A DNA stretch of 64,000 nt from JADFQT01 sp965216025 (GTDB lineage Bacteria; Chloroflexota; Dehalococcoidia; Lucifugimonadales; UBA3495): assembly GCA_965216025.1 (NCBI GenBank), contig CBDCEX010000018.1, positions 310,001 to 374,000 of the forward strand. Reading direction: 5' to 3'. How positions within the stretch are numbered: position 1 is the first letter of the stretch; each line of letters begins with the position of its first letter. A model generated the notes under the pieces. The model was not told the origin of the DNA. It did not search any database and saw only the letters and a list, made by a program, of their open reading frames with translations. Made by a program: the position numbers and the translations under genes. Below are positions 42,534 through 52,911 of this stretch, piece by piece.

Positions 42534-44243
42534 CTACCACCCCACCGCGTACCCGTCGTAGCGAGGATCGGCAGCGCCCTGCAGGGTGCCGGTGCCGGAG
42601 TCGACCTGGATCATCATTTCCCGACCCACTACTCCCTCCCAGGGCCCCAGCACGTTTAGCGCATGGCCGCGGCGCTCCAGCTTGGAGCGCACCTCCGCCG
42701 AATAACGGCCTTCCAACAGCAGTTCATCCTTGCAGACATGGGGAAGGCTCGATTCAGTAGGGCTCTGATTGTTCTTCCAGCGGGGAGCCTCCACGGCCTC
42801 GGCGACGGTCATACCGAAGTCCAGTACGTGGCTCAGGACCTGCATGTTGGCCTGCACCTGGGTATCGGCGCCCGGAGTGCCGCAAACCAGGAACAGTTTG
42901 CCGTCTTTGAATACCATGACCGGATTCATGGTGTGGCGAACCCGCTTACCAGGCTGGAGGCAGTCTACATGGTCCGGGTCCAGGTGCCAGTAGGTCATCC
43001 GGTTGTTGAGCAGGATTCCGGTGTCTCCGGCTACGATGCTGGATCCCCAGCCACTTTGCAGGCTTTGCAGCTGGCATACGGCGTTCCCCCAGCGATCAAC
43101 CACGGCAAAACAGGTAGTATCCTCCTCCTCGCTGCGAAGACCGGAACCGACCGGCCGGGCTTTGCCCCGGCCTCTGGCGCTAGTTTTGCCGCCCTGGTAC
43201 TGCCAGGGATTCCCGGCCTCCACCGATGCCGCAGCCTTGTCGCGATTTATTAGCTGGGCGCGTTCCCGGGCGTACTCTTTGGAGATCAACCCCTGGACTG
43301 GCACATCCAGGTAATCCGGATCGGCCACGTAGACTTCCCGGTCCATGAAGGCCAGCTTCTTGGCCTCTACCATCAGGTGGATGCTCTCCGCAGAGTTGCA
43401 GCCCGCCGCCTGCAGGTCAAACTGCTCGATCAGGTTCAGCTCTTGCAGCAATACATGGCCGCTGGAGTTGGGCGGAGCCTCGTAGACCTGGTATCCCCGA
43501 TAGGTCGTAGAGATAGGCTCCTGCCAGCGGGCGTTGCAATCCGCCAAATCCTTCATGGACAGCAGGCCGCCCTGGGCGTCACTGAACTCGACCAGGGCTT
43601 CGGCGATGGGACCCTGGTAGAATACCTCCCGACCGCCTTCGATGATGGACTGAAAGGTACTGGCCAGATTCTTCTGGTAAAGTATGGACCCGACCCGCAA
43701 GGGCCGCCCGTCTTCGGTGAAGATGGCCCGGGAAGTCGGAAACTCGCAAAGCAGGCGGTCGGACGCGATGGCCTGCGCCAGGTAGTGAGTAACTGGAAAG
43801 CCGTTTTCCGCCAGGTCTATCGCGGGAGCCAGCACCGTCTTCAGGGGAAGGCTGCCGTACCTCTCGTGGGCGTCCAGCCAGCTATGGACCAGCCCCGGCA
43901 CCGACATTGACAAGATGCCCTTCGCCGGGATGCCGCTGGCCTGGTAATGCTCCAGGGTGGCCCCATTGGGAGCGGCGCCGGTCCCGTTGGATATGTCGAT
44001 CCGGCCGCTCTCTTGCTGGTAGACCATAATGAATCCGTCGCCGCCGATGCCCGACATGAGAGGCTCCACCACGTTCAGCGCGGCGGCGGTGGCAACGGCC
44101 GCGTCCACGGCGTTGCCGCCCTTTTGCAAGATGCTGATTCCCGCCTGAGAGGCCAAGGGTTGCCCGGCGCAGACCATGCCGTTACGCCCCATAACCACCG
44201 GGCGGTGGGCCTCAAAATTTACGCCGTGGGGTGTTTGGGGCAT
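42534..44243 (-). CDS. ggt: Gamma-glutamyltransferase family protein
   Basis: A 569-residue Ntn-hydrolase that self-cleaves and transfers or hydrolyses gamma-glutamyl groups. Signatures are GGNAVDAAVATAAALNVVEP, MSGIGGDGFIMVY, PPNSSGHVLLQELNLIEQFD and the autocatalytic Thr in EEDTTCFAVVDRWGNAV; the C-terminal NNRMTYWHLDP block follows. No signal peptide is evident, so it may be cytosolic. Ser/Gly-rich oxyanion residues (GWGSSIVAGDTG) are present. The start at 44243 has TAAGGAGG ahead of it; an upstream in-frame ATG adds 23 unlikely residues. It is a single-gene unit. Confidence 0.9.
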   Translation of the reverse strand: MPQTPHGVNFEAHRPVVMGRNGMVCAGQPLASQAGISILQKGGNAVDAAVATAAALNVVEPLMSGIGGDGFIMVYQQESGRIDISNGTGAAPNGATLEHYQASGIPAKGILSMSVPGLVHSWLDAHERYGSLPLKTVLAPAIDLAENGFPVTHYLAQAIASDRLLCEFPTSRAIFTEDGRPLRVGSILYQKNLASTFQSIIEGGREVFYQGPIAEALVEFSDAQGGLLSMKDLADCNARWQEPISTTYRGYQVYEAPPNSSGHVLLQELNLIEQFDLQAAGCNSAESIHLMVEAKKLAFMDREVYVADPDYLDVPVQGLISKEYARERAQLINRDKAAASVEAGNPWQYQGGKTSARGRGKARPVGSGLRSEEEDTTCFAVVDRWGNAVCQLQSLQSGWGSSIVAGDTGILLNNRMTYWHLDPDHVDCLQPGKRVRHTMNPVMVFKDGKLFLVCGTPGADTQVQANMQVLSHVLDFGMTVAEAVEAPRWKNNQSPTESSLPHVCKDELLLEGRYSAEVRSKLERRGHALNVLGPWEGVVGREMMIQVDSGTGTLQGAADPRYDGYAVGW

Positions 44244-44973
44244 GGCCGGCCTCCTTATAAAGCATCTCATAGACTTCGCCTCGGGTACTTTCAAGACACC
44301 CGGTATCCCCATCCCGGCCTCAGTCCTGCGTTTACTATTTGCACATCCTGGGCTGTTGGGGCGAACTCTCGCGGCGCCCCCAGCTCCAGGTCCCAGGAGC
44401 CGTTCCCGTGGGCTAGGACTGAAACTCCCGGGTCATCAAAGATGAGACTCCGGTCCAGGCTCGCCTCCGAAGACAAGACAAATCCCAGCCTCTGCTGTAG
44501 GGCCCCATGGCTTCGGCCGTGGGGAATCCCTGGCCCAGTATCTTCAATTAAGAAAGGACTCGCCGTCGCCGCTATTCTATCCCTTGGCGCCGGTTCTGAA
44601 TTACGTCCAACTCTTGCCGGAACAGTTCCTCACTGAGGCGGTATCGGGAGGCCGGAGCTTCCGTTTCCCCTTCCTGCCGGGCCTGCCGCTCCGGCTGCCC
44701 CATTTATTCTTTCAGAGTTGCCGCCGTTAGTTCCTCGAGTTTCCGTCTGCGGTGTACCTCCCCCCCCAAACTCCTCCGACTTGGTCAGGAATCGGGTTAC
44801 AATTTGGTAGACCGTCTGCTCCAGGGGATGGGCCTGAAACTTCTGGGCCGGACACTTATTTGTTCCATGGTCCAGTTTAACCCTAACCCGGCAGTACCAG
44901 TAATACCGGTTCCCGCAGGATATACCAGTGTACACCTTCCCCCAGAGACCGCACCTGATGCGGCCCCTGAGCC
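44244..44973. other. Region without confident gene
   Basis: About 730 bp between gamma-glutamyltransferase and an ISAs1 element. A minus-strand open stretch around 44290-44560 reads with reasonable composition (SVLAHGNGSWDLELGAPREF) but has no clear start or family, and could be a decayed gene. The rest shows nothing recognisable. Confidence 0.45.
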
Positions 44974-46204
44974 CAGGGCAATCGCGTCTTAACCAAGGAG
45001 CACCTTGAGTAGGTAATCCTCAACCCAGCCAGCTTTCAGCCGTTTACCTTGAAGTCCCCGTTTAAGGCTGGACTCCTGCTTCAGCAAATTGAGGGCTATC
45101 TGGCGCAGGACTGCCAGGTTTTGGGGCCCATTATCCTTACGTACCCGGCTGTGATCTTCTCGAAAGGTAACATCCAAAGACCAGTGCAAGCTGTTTTCTA
45201 TGCCCCAGTGTCGGCGGGTGACCTCCAACAAAGTCTGGGCAGGCCTGGCCAGACTGCTGATATAGTAGCGAGAGTAGACCGTGGTCCCGGTTGCCGTCTC
45301 CCGCTGAGCCGTGACCTTAACCACGGCGTTGAGGTTGGCCCACTGCTGCCGGTTTTGCAGATAGTCCAGGCAGTCCGGGTCCGTGATGACCCAGCATTGA
45401 CGGGTTTCCAGGCGGCCGTGGCCCTTGTTCAGCGTGCGGGCGAAGTCATAGGGGACGCCCTCGAAGTCGTATTCCTCGGCGCCCTCGAAAAGGTCGCGAA
45501 CGTCATCGTACAGCCGGCCTTGATTCTCCTTCACCGCCAGCAGATAGTCGGCCTGAGCCTCAATGATCTCCCGGGCTATCTCCCTCTGGCAGCCCATGGC
45601 GTCGATGGTGATGATGCAACCGGCGAGCTCCAGCAGCTGTAGCAACTTGGGGATGGCGGTGATTTCATTGGACTTCTCGTCCACCTTGGTCTGGCCCAGC
45701 GCCAAGCCATGGGACGAGGCCCACACGTTGACCATGTGAATGGCCTTTTTGCCCAGGGTACGGTCGTGGGAGCGCCATACCGTCTTGCCGTCGATGGCCA
45801 CCACTTCGCCTTGGGTGACTTGGGCTACGGCTTGGACCCACTCCATGAAACAGCGTTGAAACTGCTCTGGGTCCAGGCGGGCGAAGACGTCGCCGAAGGT
45901 ATCATGGGAAGGGATACCATTGGGCAACTCCAGGAAGGACTTGAACCACTCCTCTTTACAGTTGCCGAAGAGCTCGATATCCACCCAAGAATCAGCGCCG
46001 CAGATGGTGGCACAAAGGGCAATGGTGACGATATCCAAAAGTTTGTGCCGCTTGGTACGATCAATCCTCGGGTCGTCCAACGCCGCGAAGTATTCGGCGA
46101 TGGGTGCGCCTGTTGCCTGAACCATCACTACCCCTCCCTAGTTTCGTCATGATGATTACTATTTTAAATAAATTTAAGAACGATAATAAGACGCGATTGC
46201 CCTG
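44974..46204 (-). mobile_element. ISAs1-family element type 1, copy 1
   Basis: A 1231-bp element with perfect 18-bp inverted ends CAGGGCAATCGCGTCTTA / TAAGACGCGATTGCCCTG and a perfect 10-bp target duplication CCCCTGAGCC (44964-44973, 46205-46214). Copy 2 at 53660-54890 has the same length and is nearly identical. Confidence 0.96.
44989..46128 (-). CDS. ISAs1-family transposase
   Basis: A 379-residue DDE transposase, unbroken. The N-terminus has IAEYFAALDDPRIDRTKRHK and LLDIVTIALCATICGADSW; catalytic Asp residues are in VVAIDGKTVWRSHDR and CIITIDAMGCQREIA; the acidic/His block HWGIENSLHWSLDVTFREDH follows. The family cuts at 10-bp staggers, in agreement with the target duplication seen. It covers almost the whole element and shows no sign of decay, so it is probably active or recently active. 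Confidence 0.95.
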   Translation of the reverse strand: MMVQATGAPIAEYFAALDDPRIDRTKRHKLLDIVTIALCATICGADSWVDIELFGNCKEEWFKSFLELPNGIPSHDTFGDVFARLDPEQFQRCFMEWVQAVAQVTQGEVVAIDGKTVWRSHDRTLGKKAIHMVNVWASSHGLALGQTKVDEKSNEITAIPKLLQLLELAGCIITIDAMGCQREIAREIIEAQADYLLAVKENQGRLYDDVRDLFEGAEEYDFEGVPYDFARTLNKGHGRLETRQCWVITDPDCLDYLQNRQQWANLNAVVKVTAQRETATGTTVYSRYYISSLARPAQTLLEVTRRHWGIENSLHWSLDVTFREDHSRVRKDNGPQNLAVLRQIALNLLKQESSLKRGLQGKRLKAGWVEDYLLKVLLG

Positions 46205-46238
46205 CCCCTGAGCCCAGGTACTCTCTCAGTGTAGTATT

Positions 46239-46416
46239 CTAGAAGTCTGGCCGGAAACCTCGATTCCCCCTAGGCCAGCGTTTTCTTAACGTCGATTATC
46301 GATGGCATAGTGGGTGTTGCAACGTATTACATGCACCACCATGCCATATAAGTCTTGAATACGTCTGCTTCGCGTAGCGCAAAACCCGGCCAATGGCTTT
46401 CCGGCCAGACTTCTAG
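46239..46416. mobile_element. MITE family 2, intact-ended copy
   Basis: A 178-bp non-coding element with perfect 19-bp inverted ends CTAGAAGTCTGGCCGGAAA and TTTCCGGCCAGACTTCTAG. It is related to 27495-27673. If the true ends exclude the flanking CTA/TAG, the TA pair could be the target duplication of an IS630/mariner-type transposase; an IS630-family gene lies 210 bp away. It is not tied to that gene by sequence. Confidence 0.85.
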
Positions 46417-46626
46417 GCAGCCTATCGCTGGGTTGTGCTTACAATGCTGTTGGATCCACTCAATCTCCCCTTGGGTGACCACCGTTTGGACTACCAGTCC
46501 CTCTAGCGGTACCCGTTCCTCTTCGGGTCGGGCTCGGGTGCTGGTCTTGCCCTAAACCAAAGCTAAGGTGAAACCTACATAAAGCGAACCCGAAGAGGAG
46601 TTGCGATATTCTGTAAAAGAAGTCGA

Positions 46627-47443
46627 GTGGCGGTGGTGGAAGGGATGAAGGAAATAGTGCAACTCATGGAAGAGTGGCAATTCAATGTAGGTGACTTACG
46701 GGAAAGGATGTATCGAGCGCCAACACCTCGAGAGCGAGAGCGATGGCACGGGCTATGGTTGTTGGCCCAAGGGTGGTCGGCTATCCAGGTGGCTGAGGCT
46801 TTGGACAGAGAGCCTCATACCATTGGAAACTGGCTGGCCAACTTTCGCCGAGGCGGGGCCCAAGGTTTGGTCTTTGAACAGACTCGGGGTTCCCCCCCGT
46901 CTTGAACTGGGGTCAACAGAACCAACTGAAGTCTGCGGTGCAAAATCCGCCTGGAGAGGCGGGAGTTGAATTGTCCAACTGGAATTGGAAAGTAGTGAGG
47001 CAATTTCTCAAGCAGAGCTTTGACCTGGGGCTGAGTCGAAGCAGTTGCTTGAACTACCTCCATCGGTTGGGCTTCGTGCTGAAGCGACCCAAGAAACGCC
47101 TCCTGAAAGCCAAGGATGAAGCGCGGAAAGCCTTCGTCCTCCAGTACAGCCAAATCCGAGAGGAGGCCCAAGAGAGTGGGGCCAAAATCTTCTTCGTAGA
47201 CGAAGCCCACTTTCGGGCCGATGCCGATCTGAGGGGGAAATGGGTGCTCACGGGAGAGCCGGCGCTGGTGGACTCTACCAGTCCTCGGTGGGGAGAGAAG
47301 GCCTGCTACTACTCGGGAGTTTGCTTGGAGGCTGGGGAGGTGGAAGCCATGGAAATAGCCGGCAACAGCAATGCCGAGACCTCCACCGCCTTTTTACGGC
47401 AGCTAAGAGAAAAACATCCTGGACCTCTGGTAGTGATTTGGCC
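46627..47443 (+). pseudogene. IS630-family transposase, frameshifted and 3'-truncated
   Basis: Frame 1 (46627-46905) carries the helix-turn-helix region, ERERWHGLWLLAQGWSAIQV then GNWLANFRRGGAQGL. The rest continues in another frame from about 46893 with winged helix LSRSSCLNYLHRLGFVLKRP and the DDE part KIFFVDEAHFRADADLRGKW, up to GPLVVIW. The frame change (-1) falls on a run of seven C at 46892-46898, a place where IS630 elements can slip. Similarity stops at 47443, where the final catalytic DNAxxH region should be; foreign sequence from an IS1380-type element begins there. Confidence 0.8.
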
Positions 47444-47599
47444 CACATTTCCCATATGGCTAAAAAGCTTTCTCAGTAATTCGTCGATGGTCTTTCAACC
47501 ATTATCTAATTATGGGCTCTTTTTGCGTGTTCCCAGCTATAATAACTCCATGATATGTCACTTTGCAGTAAGATGCCGTAGGCATCATGGAGGCACCTG

Positions 47600-48931
47600 A
47601 TGGGTGACGGCGAAAAAGCCCCTCTCCGGCTCCAATTCAACCCCAAAGTCCGCCTGGAATTTCACGGCTCAACCATCACCTCCGACGCTGGTCTTCTTGC
47701 CTTTCGAGAGTTTGATGATGCCTTGGGCCTTACCGAAATCGCTGAGGACTACCTCCAGGAAAGCCGTACCGGACGCAATATCTTTCACCACCTGGTTCCG
47801 CTGCTAAGACAGTCGATCTACAGCCGCTTGGCCGGCTACGACGACACCAATGACGCAGTGCGCCTTTCCCAAGACCCAGCCATGCGAGTGATCGTGGGAT
47901 GGCAAGGCTCGGAGCGGAAAGGAGCCAGCACCAGTGAGATGGGCCGGTTCGAGACGGAGTTCCTGACCCAAGAGGACAACCTGAAGGGGCTGGCACGAAT
48001 AAATGCCCAGTGGGTGGAACGAGCTATGGCCCATACCCTACACCGGCGAGTAATCCTGGATATGGACAGTTCCGAGAGTCCAGTGCACGGCCAGCAGGAG
48101 GGAGCAGCCTATAACGGCCACTTTGAATGCGTCTGCTATCACCCTCTCTTTCTGTTCAACCAGTTCAGGGATTGTGAAGCAGCTAAGCTACGGTCAGGCA
48201 ACGTCCACAGTGCCGATGATTGGCAAGAAGTCCTTGATCCGGTGGTGGAGCGTTATTTGACAGCAGCGGTCAGGCTGCTGTTTCGTGCTGACGCCGCCTT
48301 CGCCAAGCCGGAGATATACGATTATCTGGAAGCAAGAAACATCGGCTACGCCATCAGGCTGCGGTCCAACCAGGTGCTGCAGCGGGAGATAGCGCCCCGG
48401 CTAATACGGCCTACGGAGTGGCTTTCCCCGAAGCCCATCGTCTCCTATCATGACTTCGTCTACCAGGCCCAGAGCTGGAACGTTGCTCGGAGAGTGGTCT
48501 CTAAGGTGGAGTGGCACCAGGGAGAACTGTTTCCCAGAGTGGGCTTCATCGTCACCAATCTGAGCTATCCAAACATCGGGATAGTCCGCTTTTACAATGG
48601 CCGAGGCACCGCGGAGCAATGGATAAAAGAAGGCAAGTACGCCTTGAACTGGACGAGGTTGTCCTGCCACAAGTTCGTGGCCAATCAGGTCAGGCTGGAG
48701 TTGTTCGTACTGGCTTACAACTTGGGCAACTTCATGAGAAGGCTAGCCTTACCGGAGGCAATGAAGCACTGGTCGTTGACCAGTCTGCAGACCAGGATGA
48801 TCAAGACTGGAGGACGGTTGGTGCGCCATGCCGGAAGGCTGGTGTTTCAGCTTGCTGAGGTGCTCGTGAGCCGGGAAATGCTAGGCGGGATACTGGAACG
48901 AATTGCTCGGCTTAGGCTGGCTCCTGGCTAG
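47600..48931 (+). CDS. IS1380-family transposase
   Basis: A 443-residue transposase with DDE (group 1) fold: TITSDAGLLAFREFDDALGL, RRVILDMDSSESPVHGQQEG with the first Asp, LLFRADAAFAKPEIYDYLEA with the second, and RGTAEQWIKEGKYALNW with the final Glu. GGAGG precedes the ATG. I could not fix the element's ends; the left junction with the IS630 fragment is near 47443 and the right junction with the subtilase remnant near 49197. The element therefore joins two unrelated fragments, so it is not a simple insertion into one gene. Confidence 0.85.
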   Translation: MGDGEKAPLRLQFNPKVRLEFHGSTITSDAGLLAFREFDDALGLTEIAEDYLQESRTGRNIFHHLVPLLRQSIYSRLAGYDDTNDAVRLSQDPAMRVIVGWQGSERKGASTSEMGRFETEFLTQEDNLKGLARINAQWVERAMAHTLHRRVILDMDSSESPVHGQQEGAAYNGHFECVCYHPLFLFNQFRDCEAAKLRSGNVHSADDWQEVLDPVVERYLTAAVRLLFRADAAFAKPEIYDYLEARNIGYAIRLRSNQVLQREIAPRLIRPTEWLSPKPIVSYHDFVYQAQSWNVARRVVSKVEWHQGELFPRVGFIVTNLSYPNIGIVRFYNGRGTAEQWIKEGKYALNWTRLSCHKFVANQVRLELFVLAYNLGNFMRRLALPEAMKHWSLTSLQTRMIKTGGRLVRHAGRLVFQLAEVLVSREMLGGILERIARLRLAPG

Positions 48932-49179
48932 TCCACTTTAGGAGCGTCGGGATTGGTTACGGTTACGGGGTCGCACAGGGCAAAAGAGCTTCCCAAGGGC
49001 GAGACTTGGGCGTAGACAAGCGGTTTGGGGCTTTTACGCTTGGCAGTACAGTGGTTGCCCAATGAAAGCGGGGACTTTGAGTGAATCAGGCCGCATCAGA
49101 CCGCATTTGACGCCCTTGGAATGCGGGATTATATTTGGCGGTATCCCCGCGGGAGCTATATCCAGGAAAGGTGGTTTGA

Positions 49180-50942
49180 TCTGGGGAATCCCGGTTCAAT
49201 CAGCTTAAGGCGGATGGGCATAACGTTCTATTGACCAACAATAGCTGGGGTGGGGGAGGGTTCTCCGATGCCCTCAGGGATGCCATGGAGGGGGTGGACC
49301 AGGAGGGGATGGACCAGGAGGGGATGGACCAGGAGGGGATGGACCAGGAGGGGATGGACCAGGAGGGGATGGACCAGGAGGGGATGGACCAGTCTTGGGG
49401 ATGGACCAGGAGGGGATGGACCAGGAGGGGATGGACCAGGAGGGGATGGACCAGGAGGGGATGGACCAGGAGGGGATGGTCCCCATCCTCCACGCCGCCG
49501 CCGCCGGGAATTCCAACTGGGATAACGACAGCGGGTTTGGAGCTCATTTCCCTTCCAGCTACAGCCTGGATAACATCATCGCCGTCGCCGCCACCGACCG
49601 CAATGATAACTACGCCGGCTTCTCCAGCTACGGCAAAACCACAGTGGACCTGGCCGCGCCAGGCGTTGCCATACGTTCCACCGTCCCCCCCCAACCCTCC
49701 AAACAAAATGAGTGCGGGCTGTGTGACCCCAGTGGCTATCTCTCTTTGAGCGGAACCTCCATGGCCACCCCCCACGTGGCCGGTGCGGCGGCCCTGGTCT
49801 GGGCCCAATTTCCCGGCCTGAGCGCCTCCCAGGTGAAGCAGCTGTTGCTCTGGCGGGGAGACTACATCGGCGCGCTGGGGGGCAACAGCAGCAAGCTCAC
49901 CCTGACTAACCGCCGGCTCAACGTGTTCAACTCCCTGGAGAACGAAGTTACCCCGCCAGCCGCGGTGACCGGTCTGGCGGCCTCTGCCTATGGTTTGTAT
50001 GCGCTTACCCTGACTTGGACGGCCACCGGCGATGACGGCAGCAACGGTGCGGCCAGCTCCTACGACGTGCGGTACTCCACCTCGGCCATTAACAACGGAA
50101 ACTGGAATGCAGCTACCCAGGCGACCGGCGAGCCCAGCCCCCAGTTAGCAGGTTCCCCGGAATCCTTTACAGTTCCTGGTTTGGACTACGACACCACTTA
50201 TCATGTCGCGGTGAAAGCGATAGACAATGTTGGCAATGTTTCCCCAATGAGTAATGTTTCCGGTAGCACCGACCCGGCACCTACCGAGCTGCTGGACACC
50301 ATGGAAAACGGACCGGGAGAGTGGGCCGCCACGGGGCTGTGGAACCTGTCTAACCGCAAATCCAATAGCCCGACCCACGCCTGGTATTACGGCCAGCCTT
50401 CATCGGGCGATTACGATACCGGGGTCAGTAACAGCGGGACCCTGAAATCTATTCCAGTGGACCTGATAGGCGCGACCGATCCAGCGCTGAACTTCAGCTA
50501 TTGGCGGCAGGTGGAGTCCTATGCCTCCGGAGCCTTTGATCAGACCTACGTGGATGTCAGCTATGATGGCTCTCTTTGGACTCGGGTCTGGCAAAAAGAT
50601 AGTACTGACCCCAGTGGGGCAACCTGGAAGCAGGCATCGATCCCTCTCGATTCCAAGATGGTCTATGTCCGCTTCGGATTTGACACGATGGATGGTGCCT
50701 ACAACGAATCCGAGGGCTGGTACATCGACGACCTTGCTATCGTGGGTTCTTCCTCAGTGGAGCCTCCGCCGGACACCACGCCGCCGGCAGCGCCCAGCGG
50801 CCTGCCCGCCACTCCTGGCGACGGCAAGGTGGATCTAGATTGGGACGCCAACTTGGCGAGCGACCTGGCAGGCTATAACGTGCACCGTGGCAGCAGTGCG
50901 GGAGGCCCCTACGCTCAGGTCAACCTGGCTCTGGTCGTCGGC
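49180..50942 (+). pseudogene. Subtilisin-like protease, truncated at both ends, with internal VNTR
   Basis: Remnant of a large secreted subtilase. The N-terminal Asp and His catalytic regions are missing (similarity starts near 49198 with NQLKADGHNVLLTNNSWGGG). The Asn motif HAAAAGNSNWDND and Ser motif SLSGTSMATPHVAGAAAL remain. A fibronectin III domain, an immune-inhibitor-A/MAM-like domain (YWRQVESYASGAFDQTYVDV) and the start of a second FnIII follow, cut by an ISAs1 copy at 50943. The frame changes within a 15-bp tandem array at 49294-49478. It is not expected to be active. Confidence 0.85.
49294..49478 (+). repeat. 15-bp tandem repeat (VNTR) in subtilase remnant
   Basis: Unit GGACCAGGAGGGGAT, encoding MDQEG. 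Six perfect units, one of 17 bp (GGACCAGTCTTGGGGAT, about 49386-49402), then five perfect units. The two extra bases in the seventh unit change the reading frame between the upstream and downstream parts of the protease. Ordinary subtilases have only one such linker here. Confidence 0.93.
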
Positions 50943-52252
50943 CAGGGCCTTTTCATTTTCTCAAAATAGTATAAAATTATTACCAGTTTAAGCGGGAGGG
51001 GAGGATGATGACTTTGAGAGAAACGCTGGATTTGGTGCCTGACTTCCGGAGTAGCCAAGGGCGACGCCACTCTTTGGGGGCGATCCTGGCCTTGGCCACC
51101 TGTGCCATGCTGTGCGGCGCCCGCAGCTTATACGCCATAGCTCAATGGGGGCGGGACCAAGGGGGTGCTACGGCGCAGCTTTTGGGGTTCAGCCAGGAGA
51201 AGACACCCTGCGTGGCCACCCTCCACCGGGTGTTCAAGGGCCTGGACGTGGCGGCCTTTGAGGCAGAAGTCGGCAACTGGCTGGCAAATAGCGGGGTAGA
51301 GGCGGATGACCCCCTGTCCCTGGACGGGAAAACCTTGCGAGGGGTCCACGGCCAAGAGATACCCGGGGTCCATCTGGTGTCGGCCTACGCTAGCCGCGCT
51401 GGGGCAGTGCTGGCGCAGGTAGCTGCGCCGGGCAAAGGGGAAGAATTGGCGGCGGTCAAAGAAGTATTGGGCCAGGTACCCCTGAAGGGTCGGGTAGTAG
51501 TAGCTGATGCCTTACTGACCCAACGGAAAGTCTGTGAGCAGATTGTGGCAGGCGGCGGAGAGTATCTGCTGCCAGTTAAAGAGAATCAGCCCACCTTGCG
51601 CCGAGACTTGGAGGTGGCTTTTTCCCCTGCTAGGAACTGAGAGGGCTGGTGGGCCAACCGTACCTCCCTGGCTAGCAGCGGAGTGGCGAGCACGCGGGGC
51701 CAAGCTGACGGTCTGGGCCGATACTCCAGTAAAGCGGCGTCATGGGCGGCTGGAGCGGCGAGAGTTGTGGGCCTTGGCCGACCCAGAGCTAAATGGCTAC
51801 GTGGGCAGCGCTGGGACGGTCGGGGAAGCGTGGCCGCATCTGCAACAGGTGTGTCGGCTAGAGCGCCAGCGGGTCGTGAAGGGCAAGAAACAGGTGGCTG
51901 TGAGCTATGCAATTAGCAGTCTCCCAGCCACTGATGCCGATGCGAGGCGATTGTTGAGCCTTTCCCGTGGGCACTGGGGCATCGAGAACCGCCTCCACTG
52001 GGTACGGGATGTGACCTTCGACGAGAACCGCCTCCACTGGGTACGGGATGTGACCTTCGACGAGGACCGCTCTCAGGTGCGCACTGGGGCCGCCCCACAG
52101 GTGCTGGCGGGCCTGCGGAACCTGGTCATCAGCTTGGTACGTGGCTGGGCATTCCAACGTAGCCGCTGCCCTACGCCGCCACAATGCCCATCTCAGCGAA
52201 GCTTTCGACATGATGGGCTTTACCTACCAGGCAGGAGAATGAAAAGACCCTG
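50943..52252 (+). mobile_element. ISAs1-family element type 2, copy D
   Basis: A 1310-bp element with the usual ends, but left flank GGTCGTCGGC and right flank CCTGCACAAC do not match, so there is no target duplication. It contains a 39-bp tandem duplication (51984-52061). One junction must have been rearranged, which also explains the loss of the subtilase 3' end. Confidence 0.92.
51005..52242 (+). pseudogene. ISAs1-type transposase with 39-bp duplication and late frameshift
   Basis: As copy B, including the shared +1 change, but the ENRLHWVRDVTFD segment is duplicated in frame (51984-52061). Bases are missing near 52141 (GTACGTGGCTGGG in place of GTACGTCGGGCTGGG), so the last 30 residues are scrambled. 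It is probably inactive. Confidence 0.88.
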
Positions 52253-52506
52253 CCTGCACAACCCGGGCATCTTAGGGGGTGTTCGGGGTGCTTGAGGTTC
52301 CTGTTTATTAATCGGGACAATCAATAATTTCCGGGTTTTATTTAGGGGATTTTCCAATAATGTGCCACTGCTTGGCCCTCAGTGACATATAATAGGGAGC
52401 CGGCGACCCGGCCTGGGTCGGGTCGGCATATCCCCCGGCTCCCCATTAAGGGATGGGGTTACTGTTGCGTTAAAGAATCCGCTAATAGTGGTTAAGGAGG
52501 AGAGAC

Positions 52507-52830
52507 TTGGCTGATACGGACTTTGTGAAAGTAGCCGAAGTGGGTGAGATTCCCCCCGGTGACATGAAACCGGTGAAGGTAGGCAATGAGGAAATTCTGC
52601 TGGTAAACGTAGACGGCAACATCCACGCCTGCGATGACGTCTGTACTCACTCTTACGCTTCTCTCTCGGAAGGAGACCTGGATGGGGAGGAGGTTCAGTG
52701 CCCGCTGCACGGAGCAATATTTAATGTCACCAGCGGGGAAGTGATAACACCCCCGGCGGCGGCGGCATTGAGGCTGTTTGAGGTCCGTATAGAGGGTTCG
52801 GATATCCTGGTGGGCCCGGAGAAGATCTGA
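52507..52830 (+). CDS. Rieske-type [2Fe-2S] ferredoxin
   Basis: A 107-residue Rieske ferredoxin. Cluster ligands are visible as CTHSYASLSEGDL (Cys47, His49 approx.) and CPLHGAIFNVTSGEV (Cys66, His69 approx.). Start is TTG, with AAGGAGGAGAG seven bases ahead. Proteins of this kind pass electrons to ring-hydroxylating or other oxygenases. No partner oxygenase is adjacent, so its redox partner is unknown. Confidence 0.9.
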   Translation: MADTDFVKVAEVGEIPPGDMKPVKVGNEEILLVNVDGNIHACDDVCTHSYASLSEGDLDGEEVQCPLHGAIFNVTSGEVITPPAAAALRLFEVRIEGSDILVGPEKI

Positions 52831-52911
52831 CACCCCGGCTGGAGCGTCGGCCCCAAAGTTGGCCCCAAGAAGTTAGCCCGGGAGTAGCGTGGTTAGGGGG
52901 CGGCGGTAACC

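Noticed and set aside
49294..49478. A CRISPR-like array
   Set aside because: The 15-bp units follow each other without spacers and encode MDQEG in frame; this is a tandem repeat in a coding region.
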